A stretch of DNA of 64,000 nt. Source: an uncultured Bacteroidales bacterium (GTDB lineage: Bacteria; Bacteroidota; Bacteroidia; Bacteroidales; UBA932). Location: contig CAKUSP010000004.1 of NCBI GenBank assembly GCA_934680015.1, positions 62,001-126,000 on the forward strand, written 5' to 3'. How positions within the stretch are numbered: position 1 is the stretch's first letter; each line of letters begins with the position of its first letter. The translations under genes and the position numbers were made by a program. Below the pieces are notes generated by a model. That model was not told the origin of the DNA, made no database searches, and was given only the letters and a program-made list of their open reading frames with translations. This document shows positions 58,453 to 64,000 of this stretch, in pieces.

Positions 58453-59901
58453 ATGAGATGTCCATTTAATTTAGTGGTGGCGATAGTGGTATCGTCTGTT
58501 TTTGTGTGCTGCTCTTCACGTGAGTCGAATTTTTTGATGGTTAAAGAACCGTGGTCGGACGGGATGGTCCTTCAACAAAATTCATCGGTGCTTGTATGTG
58601 GTAAGTCTAAACCATGCAGCCGAGTGTGTGTGACAACATCTTGGAACAAAGTAAAATATCGCACTGCTTCAGATGAGTCTGGGGTATGGAGGCTTCATAT
58701 AGATACTCCAAGCGCATCGTATGCCAAGCACAATCTGTGTGTTAAAAGTTTAGGCGAGGTTTTGTGCATTAAAGATATATTGGTAGGAGAGGTGTGGATA
58801 GCTGGTGGACAGAGTAATATGGAGATGCCACTTGCCGGGTATTTTGATAGTCCTGTCGAAGGCTATGAAGAACTTCTTACACTTCCAAGTATGGAAAATA
58901 AGGTCAGGATGTTTACTGTCGGAGTGACAGAATCGTTCGAGCCTTTGTACGATGTAGCTAAAACGGATGGCTGGAAAGGGGCTTGTAGCAAGACTTTACC
59001 ACAGATGAGCGCAGTTGCTTTCTTTTTCGCCCAGACGCTAAGTGAGAAGCTGGATGTGCCGATAGGTATAATTAGTATGGCAAGAGGTGGCTCTATCGTG
59101 GAAAGTTGGCTTCCGAAAGAAATTCTGCAAGAGTACGGCTATGAGCCATTGGACGAAAAAAGTATCCTCGAAAGTTCTGAATGGGGAAGGCCTTATGTGC
59201 TTTATAATGGCATGCAGCGGTGTGTGGCTGGATACACGGCTAAAGGTTTTGTGTGGTATCAGGGTTGTTCCAATGTGCGCAAGAGCGAAGGCTATGCGGA
59301 CAAATTGGCAAGAATGGTATCTTTATGGCGAAGTGATTGGGGAGATAAGGATAATTCCATGCCGTTTTATCAAGTGGAGATTCTGCCTTATCAATATGGC
59401 GATTCCGACAGGGGCACTATCGTGCGGGACGCTCAGCATCTGTCAACCAAATTGATTCCTAATGGTGGGATTGTGGTTACGGATGATTTGGCATATCCTC
59501 ATGAGAGAACAAATGTTCATCCGAGCAACAAGCGTCCGATAGGCAGGCGATTGGCATACTTGGCATTAAATAGGGATTATGGGTTCAGCACCATAAACTG
59601 TTATAGCCCTGAAGCCACGCAGGCTTGGGTGGAAGGTGATAGAGTGCTTGTGAAATTGACTAATGCATGGAATGGACTCGATAGGTGGGAAGGTATAAAG
59701 GGATTGGAAATATGTGGAGAAGACGGGATTTTCTATCCTGTAAGTGAGGCTTTGTATGACTGGGATCATACACTAAAAATCAAGAGTGAAAAAGTAAAAC
59801 GGCCTGTGGAAGTCAGGTATTGTTATCGGGATTTTGCCCCTGGTAATCTGCATAATACAGTGGGACTCCCTGTGGCACCTTTCCGTTTTGTCTTCGAATA
59901 A
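58453..59901 (+). CDS. Sialate O-acetylesterase-like SGNH hydrolase, lipoprotein
   Basis: 482 aa. The N-terminal signal ends in a Cys-rich stretch (VFVCCSS), a plausible lipobox. The opening KEPWSDGMVLQQNSSVLVCG, the nucleophile motif WIAGGQSNMEMPL (GQSN, about residue 118), MARGGSIVESWLP and the catalytic His in RTNVHPSNKRPIGRRLA are typical for the DUF303 sialate 9-O-acetylesterase family. Such enzymes remove acetyl groups from host sialic acid or plant glycans in the periplasm. Confidence 0.92.
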   Translation: MRCPFNLVVAIVVSSVFVCCSSRESNFLMVKEPWSDGMVLQQNSSVLVCGKSKPCSRVCVTTSWNKVKYRTASDESGVWRLHIDTPSASYAKHNLCVKSLGEVLCIKDILVGEVWIAGGQSNMEMPLAGYFDSPVEGYEELLTLPSMENKVRMFTVGVTESFEPLYDVAKTDGWKGACSKTLPQMSAVAFFFAQTLSEKLDVPIGIISMARGGSIVESWLPKEILQEYGYEPLDEKSILESSEWGRPYVLYNGMQRCVAGYTAKGFVWYQGCSNVRKSEGYADKLARMVSLWRSDWGDKDNSMPFYQVEILPYQYGDSDRGTIVRDAQHLSTKLIPNGGIVVTDDLAYPHERTNVHPSNKRPIGRRLAYLALNRDYGFSTINCYSPEATQAWVEGDRVLVKLTNAWNGLDRWEGIKGLEICGEDGIFYPVSEALYDWDHTLKIKSEKVKRPVEVRYCYRDFAPGNLHNTVGLPVAPFRFVFE

Positions 59902-59994
59902 AATAAGTTTTAAGTAGTTTAAGTTTTACTATATGCGCAAACTGTCATATAATAAAACAATTATTAACATGCGAAACTTTAGTTTTAAGTAATC

Positions 59995-60246
59995 ATGAAA
60001 TATTTGAATTATAAATGCCGTCCAGCTAATAGGGAAGATGCTTCTTTAATCGCAGATGTGATAGCCTTAGCTTTTGGAGATGGAGGCAATGATGTTTCTA
60101 TGCTTCGTGCTGCGGGGATTGGCATTGCGATGGGTGGAGCATCAGATTTGGTTAAGAGTTCTGCTGATTATATAACAGATGATGTTGACGATGATGGAAT
60201 CTATAATACCCTCGTATACTTTGGGGTAATAAATCAAAGGAATTGA
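59995..60246 (+). pseudogene. In-frame chimera of a GNAT acetyltransferase start and a Cof-type HAD phosphatase end
   Basis: 83 aa. Residues 1-27 (MKYLNYKCRPANREDASLIADVI) read like the first strand and helix of a GNAT acetyltransferase. From AFGDGGNDVSMLRAAGIGIAMGGAS to the end the protein is the C-terminal motif of Cof-type HAD phosphatases (GDGxND). The two meet at ALAFGD (60070-60081), a stretch both families can have, which suggests deletion between short similar sequences. Neither fold is complete, so the product is probably not functional even though the frame is open. Confidence 0.7.
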
Positions 60247-60277
60247 TTTGATAAATGAACGCAAGGATTTTTTATAA

Positions 60278-61279
60278 CTAAAACAAAGAAAGGTTATCAA
60301 AAGACGGATTTAATTCACCATTTTCTATGCGGTGTATAATCTCTACTACTTTGTCATTCATGGGGGTTGGAACTCCTACTTTTCTTCCAAATTCGCATAC
60401 GGAGCCATTTATTGCGTCTACTTCAGTTTTCTTTCCATGTTCTATATCCTGAAGCATACTGGCTTTAAGAAGCGCGTGTTTTTTTATGGCTATAGGGATG
60501 ATTGCGAATGAAATGGCCTTTTTGAAATGATTATTATAATCGAGTAATTTAACTACATCTTTTCCTTGAATAGGCTCTATCTTTATTCCTGCTTTGTCGC
60601 ATACATCTATGCATTCTTTTATTATGGCTTGGATAATTTTTCTGGAGCGTTTGTCTTTAGCAGCTTCGCCAAATGTGCATCCGAGTACAGCACTCATGCC
60701 TGAAAAACCGGAATTAATTAGTAGTTTACTCCATCGTGTTCCTATAAAATTATCGTCAATTTCGACTGGCCCCATCTTTTCTAATAAAGATTTAACATCA
60801 TTGAAATGATGATTAGGCGTTTTCCCTATATATCCAAGTGAAAATGTTAGGGCATCCGGTGAACTCGTAAGTTCGCAAACTCCAGGTTCAACCATGGTGG
60901 CGCCCCATGCGACGGTACAGCCTATAACTCTATTTTCTCCTACGATTTCACTAATAAGAAGTTCTGGAAGGCCATTTTGAAGAGTGACGATAACACCATC
61001 TTCAGCAAGGTAATCTTTTAAAAATGTGACTACTTCGCAGTTTTGCTGCTGTTTGGTCATGAGGAAGATAATGTCATAGATGCCAGACATCTCATCTATG
61101 GTATAAGCATTAACTTTCTGTGTAAAATCAAGCGTTCCAGTTATATGTGCACCATTTTTCTGAAGTGCTTCGATGTGTTTTTTATTTCGGTTAATGAGCT
61201 CGATATTACCTCCGTTTTTTGTAATAAAAGCTCCAAGAATGGTCCCAAGCGACCCCGCTCCGTAAATTGCTGCTCTCAT
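60278..61279 (-). CDS. panE: Ketopantoate reductase (2-dehydropantoate 2-reductase)
   Basis: 333 aa. The NADPH-binding Rossmann motif is GAGSLGTILGAFI (about residues 7-19). The family pieces LQNGLPELLISEIVGENRVIGCTVAWGATMVEPG and WSKLLINSGFSGMSAVLG (with the catalytic Lys/Asn region) are clear, and LQDIEHGKKTEVDAINGSV holds the usual Glu. It reduces 2-dehydropantoate to pantoate for coenzyme A synthesis. It is a single gene, convergent with the chimera gene. Confidence 0.93.
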   Translation of the reverse strand: MRAAIYGAGSLGTILGAFITKNGGNIELINRNKKHIEALQKNGAHITGTLDFTQKVNAYTIDEMSGIYDIIFLMTKQQQNCEVVTFLKDYLAEDGVIVTLQNGLPELLISEIVGENRVIGCTVAWGATMVEPGVCELTSSPDALTFSLGYIGKTPNHHFNDVKSLLEKMGPVEIDDNFIGTRWSKLLINSGFSGMSAVLGCTFGEAAKDKRSRKIIQAIIKECIDVCDKAGIKIEPIQGKDVVKLLDYNNHFKKAISFAIIPIAIKKHALLKASMLQDIEHGKKTEVDAINGSVCEFGRKVGVPTPMNDKVVEIIHRIENGELNPSFDNLSLF

Positions 61280-61319
61280 AGAATTGTGTAAAATTTTAAC
61301 AAAAATACGAAAATTTTAA

Positions 61320-61337
61320 GTTTCGCAAGTGCGAAAC
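61320..61337. repeat. Near-perfect 18-nt palindrome upstream of panE
   Basis: GTTTCGCAAGTGCGAAAC has 8-bp arms around a central AG. It lies 41 nt upstream of the panE start. An operator or a recombination scar are both possible. Confidence 0.4.
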
Positions 61338-61479
61338 AGTTATTATTAAAGGCGCTTGCGATGACAGAATGCTCTTTTTTCGAGTAAGAGAGTTAGGTGA
61401 GCGGGGTTAACAAAATGTCAGTGGAATATAATCTGGAATTCTTTAATGTTAAAAGGAGAAGAGATATATGGAAAATTAA

Positions 61480-62080
61480 TATGAAAATTTAGAAAAATTT
61501 GCTATTAACCTTAACGAGAGAGCCCTTCAAGGTAAACTTGATCCGGTAATCGGTAGGGACGAAGAAATACGTCGTGTCCTTCGGATTCTTAGCCGTTGTA
61601 CTAAGAACAATCCTATTCTTGTGGGCGAACCTGGTGTAGGTAAAACGGCTATATCCGAGGGTATTGCGCAGAAAATAGTCGATGGTAATGTGCCAGAAAA
61701 TCTTAAAATAGACTTATTTATTCTTTGGATTTGGGCGCTATTATAGCAGATGCAAAATATCAGGGTGAGTTTGAGGAGAGATTAAAGGCGGTAGTAAAGG
61801 AAGTAATCGATTTAGACGGGCAAGTGATTTTGTTCATTGATGAGATACATACCTTGGTAGGTGCAGGTCGCAGTTCGGGAGCTATGGATGCGTCTAACAT
61901 TTTGAAACCGGCATTGGCTCGAGGAGAATTGAGAACTATTGGATCAACTACACTTGGATGAATACCAGAAGTATTTTGAGACAGACAAGGCGCTTGAAAG
62001 ACGATTTCAGATGGTCATGGTAGATGAACCTACTCAGGCTGAGAGTATTTCTGCACGTTGCTGCTTGGTCTTTGAATGAT
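61480..62080 (+). pseudogene. clpB: Decayed internal fragment of clpB
   Basis: Translated in shifting frames, the stretch gives [20 protein letters not shown], then [24 protein letters not shown] (Walker A), [34 protein letters not shown] (Walker B), [18 protein letters not shown] and [20 protein letters not shown]. This is the first ATPase domain of ClpB/Hsp100. Frame changes occur near 61710 and 61955, and the frame ends soon after [11 protein letters not shown]. Both ends of the gene (about 860 aa normally) are missing. An AAAAGGAGAAGAG and ATG at 61468 just upstream reach a stop after two further codons. Confidence 0.88.
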
Positions 62081-62142
62081 TCCAGCTTTGAGAACTCCCT
62101 TTAATCGCTAATACCACCCATAGTGGAAAGCGAGCGAATTAC

Positions 62143-63741
62143 TTAATACTCTAATTTTAAATCGTCCAGCCATAGAATAGAATCAGCGCTTCCGGTGAAA
62201 TAATCGCCTAACTTACTGGCAGCAGCAGACACTATGATGTGTGTAGGCTTTCGTGTAAGCGTTTTATATTCAAGTGGTATTTCCACTTTTATCCACCCAT
62301 CTGTGGAGTCCGTTGCCACAAACTCTCCGTAAGCTATCACAGCATCCGAGTCCCGATTAAAAAATGTCTTTTTATCTGTAGTATTTACTTCTACAGGACA
62401 CTCTTTGCTTCCTCCGTACGCCTTGTAATCCCAGTCTCCAAGAGCGACCCACACTATGCCACGATCTTTATCGCCTACTTTTACAGGTTCTCCCTGCGGA
62501 TAGTCTCCTAATGTCTCCTTAGTGATAAGTCCGCATTTATATTTAAGTGAAAGTGTGAGCTTACGAGGTCTTAGTTCAAAAGGTCTTCCCATTCGTATGA
62601 TACCACCAGAAGTTCCTACTGTCTTGTAGTATTGGCCCGAAAATATATTTCCAGCGGCGAACTTTATCACTACATATGTCGAAGCGAGTTTTACACTGGC
62701 ATTTCCTTCTACTTTATCTCCAGTATCAGGCATAGTAATGGCGTACTTGGCCCCTATAGTGGTGGAGCCTGCATTTCCATCATCCCACCATTTATCTTGA
62801 AGATTTACATCAGAAGATGCAGGGTCATAGAACGAATGATATTTGCTCGATTCTGCATTACTCCACGTCTCAAATCCAGAATTAGGAAGCTGAACTGCCG
62901 GCTCTGTGATGAATTTTATAACTGCACTTTGATCGTCAGCGCAGAATGCCAACACCTCATATTCACTCTCCGCATCCAGATTCTCAGCGCTTCCTTTAAA
63001 ATGGCCATCTTCATCGGCTTGTACAATCACTTCATTCCAATTACCCCCAACTTTTCTATAACGAAAGCCTACCTTTTCTCCAGCAACTCCATTAGCTTCG
63101 AGATAAGCCACTTTACTCCATGCATTTACAGAAAGCAATTCTACACGTGAAGTGTTCTGGTTAACATATATCTTCCACTTCTCAGTTACATCGCGATATT
63201 TTACTGTTATACTCACTACGTCACGAAAATCGTGTATAGATGCTGGCGCGGGACTATATGTGCTGATGTATTCTGGTCCTAGTTTTATGTCTGTAATCTT
63301 CAGATTATCAAGTGACACGGAGGTGTTTACCTGACATATTACCCTATGATTTAAAGCATCTATTACAGAATTGCCCATCTGCCCCTCAAGAGAAAAACGC
63401 CTTTCTATATTTTGTACTGCAGAAATCTCCCACACGTAGTCTTGGTGTGTATGTAGAGTGATTTTTACAGGATTAGAAAGATCTACTTTTTGAGTAATAT
63501 CCAGTGAAATAGTAGCATTAGAAGGGGAGCATGTTATTGACTTAATTTTAATCTCCCGCAAATCGATAAATTCCTTAAAATGCAAGGTCACTTTTCTACT
63601 CTGCGCATCTATAGACACGCTCTCAAGCCCATCTGCTTCTACTGCGGTTATGCTTGCTACCTCTGTAAGAAATGGAATATCGTTTTTTATGCATGCTATT
63701 ATTGTGAGACATGCTGACAATATAAAAGAGATTCTTTTCAT
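62143..63741 (-). CDS. PCMD-domain lipoprotein (putative carbohydrate metabolism domain)
   Basis: 532 aa; lipobox IIAC (Cys near residue 17). The first 200 residues form two to three Ig-like repeats with the DUF-type pattern VSIDAQSRKVTLHFKEFIDLREIKIKSI. The C-terminal part from PNSGFETWSNAESSKYHSFYDPASSD to LDDLKLEY matches the PCMD domain (GFETW start, KWWDDGN, VKLAST). Such lipoproteins are found with outer-membrane proteins in Bacteroidota and probably bind glycans at the surface. The gene follows the end of the next one by 8 nt, in one operon. Confidence 0.85.
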   Translation of the reverse strand: MKRISFILSACLTIIACIKNDIPFLTEVASITAVEADGLESVSIDAQSRKVTLHFKEFIDLREIKIKSITCSPSNATISLDITQKVDLSNPVKITLHTHQDYVWEISAVQNIERRFSLEGQMGNSVIDALNHRVICQVNTSVSLDNLKITDIKLGPEYISTYSPAPASIHDFRDVVSITVKYRDVTEKWKIYVNQNTSRVELLSVNAWSKVAYLEANGVAGEKVGFRYRKVGGNWNEVIVQADEDGHFKGSAENLDAESEYEVLAFCADDQSAVIKFITEPAVQLPNSGFETWSNAESSKYHSFYDPASSDVNLQDKWWDDGNAGSTTIGAKYAITMPDTGDKVEGNASVKLASTYVVIKFAAGNIFSGQYYKTVGTSGGIIRMGRPFELRPRKLTLSLKYKCGLITKETLGDYPQGEPVKVGDKDRGIVWVALGDWDYKAYGGSKECPVEVNTTDKKTFFNRDSDAVIAYGEFVATDSTDGWIKVEIPLEYKTLTRKPTHIIVSAAASKLGDYFTGSADSILWLDDLKLEY

Positions 63742-63749
63742 AATTTTAG

Positions 63750-64000
63750 TTAAAAATAAATGGCCACACCCATGGAGATATCGGTAAAATCAGGCATAAA
63801 CCGAGCTTTTGATTCGTTTTTTGACCCGACACAGACGGAATCTTTGAAATTTTTCGAATTACTATAACTTATTCCCCCTATGCCAATGGATACAACAGAG
63901 CTTATATTATTCATTATAAATACCTCAAGGCCCGGGCGGATAGCCGCTTTAAGGGTGTTAGTGCTAGTATATTCCCGCCCATATTCATTTCCTGTTCCAG
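63750..64000 (-). CDS. C-terminal end of a probable outer-membrane protein (5' part outside window)
   Basis: The minus strand is open from the window edge to TAA at 63750. Translation gives EYGREYTSTNTLKAAIRPGL, EVFIMNNISSVVSIGIGGIS, SKARFMPDFTDISMGVAIYF. Alternating strands and a terminal Phe are typical of outer-membrane beta-barrels. It lies directly upstream of the PCMD lipoprotein gene. Confidence 0.65.
   Translation of the reverse strand, partial: GTGNEYGREYTSTNTLKAAIRPGLEVFIMNNISSVVSIGIGGISYSNSKNFKDSVCVGSKNESKARFMPDFTDISMGVAIYF

Overview
The window looks like a piece of a Bacteroidota chromosome, most likely order Bacteroidales. This rests on the families present: NVEALA peptides, six-bladed beta-propeller and BF3164-like lipoproteins, a PCMD-domain lipoprotein and many SPII lipoproteins. 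It also rests on promoters of the Bacteroidota type (TTTG - about 20 nt - TAnnTTTG) and AT-rich leaders without clear Shine-Dalgarno sites. No rRNA, tRNA or CRISPR array was seen.

Layout. 1-1374 is the 3' part of a GH3 glycosidase. 1417-11698 (minus) is a tightly overlapping six-gene export operon: CxxC lipoprotein, O-antigen-ligase-like/TPR membrane protein, TolC-type channel, membrane-fusion lipoprotein and two different RND permeases. Facing it across a 186-nt divergent promoter region is 11885-19363 (plus). This holds three NVEALA small Cys-rich peptides, each followed by a beta-propeller lipoprotein, then a fourth propeller lipoprotein and a 791-aa protein that joins an S26 signal peptidase to a transglutaminase-like domain. 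I read the two operons together as a candidate peptide maturation and export system, the most novel part of the window. The peptides share almost identical leaders but have diverged Cys-rich cores. The ALA of NVEALA has the form of a signal-peptidase site. The first peptide gene is shifted out of frame by one base in an A tract right after its ATG.

19348-45883 is mostly core metabolism: acyl-ACP thioesterase, M16 peptidase, a glycine cleavage operon with a split P protein (gcvT-H-PA-PB), TrmO-like methyltransferase, M23 lipoprotein, two GH3 enzymes flanking a nucleoside kinase, a putative glycoside hydrolase, a CobW/G3E metal GTPase, a CE1-like esterase, the sodium-pumping oxaloacetate decarboxylase (oadG-A-B), an MFS transporter, an outer-membrane barrel candidate and an arginase-fold protein.

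45.9-62.1 kb is an accessory region. A BASS-type transporter is followed by an Rpn nuclease pseudogene and a structured 0.6-kb gene-free stretch. Then comes a type 4 BREX island (brxP, an SBD-like small protein, brxC, pglZ, a short brxL) with a PAPS-reductase-family protein in place of a methyltransferase. After it come a sialate O-acetylesterase, a small in-frame GNAT/HAD chimera, ketopantoate reductase and a decayed internal fragment of clpB. The window ends with a PCMD lipoprotein and the C-terminus of a probable outer-membrane protein.
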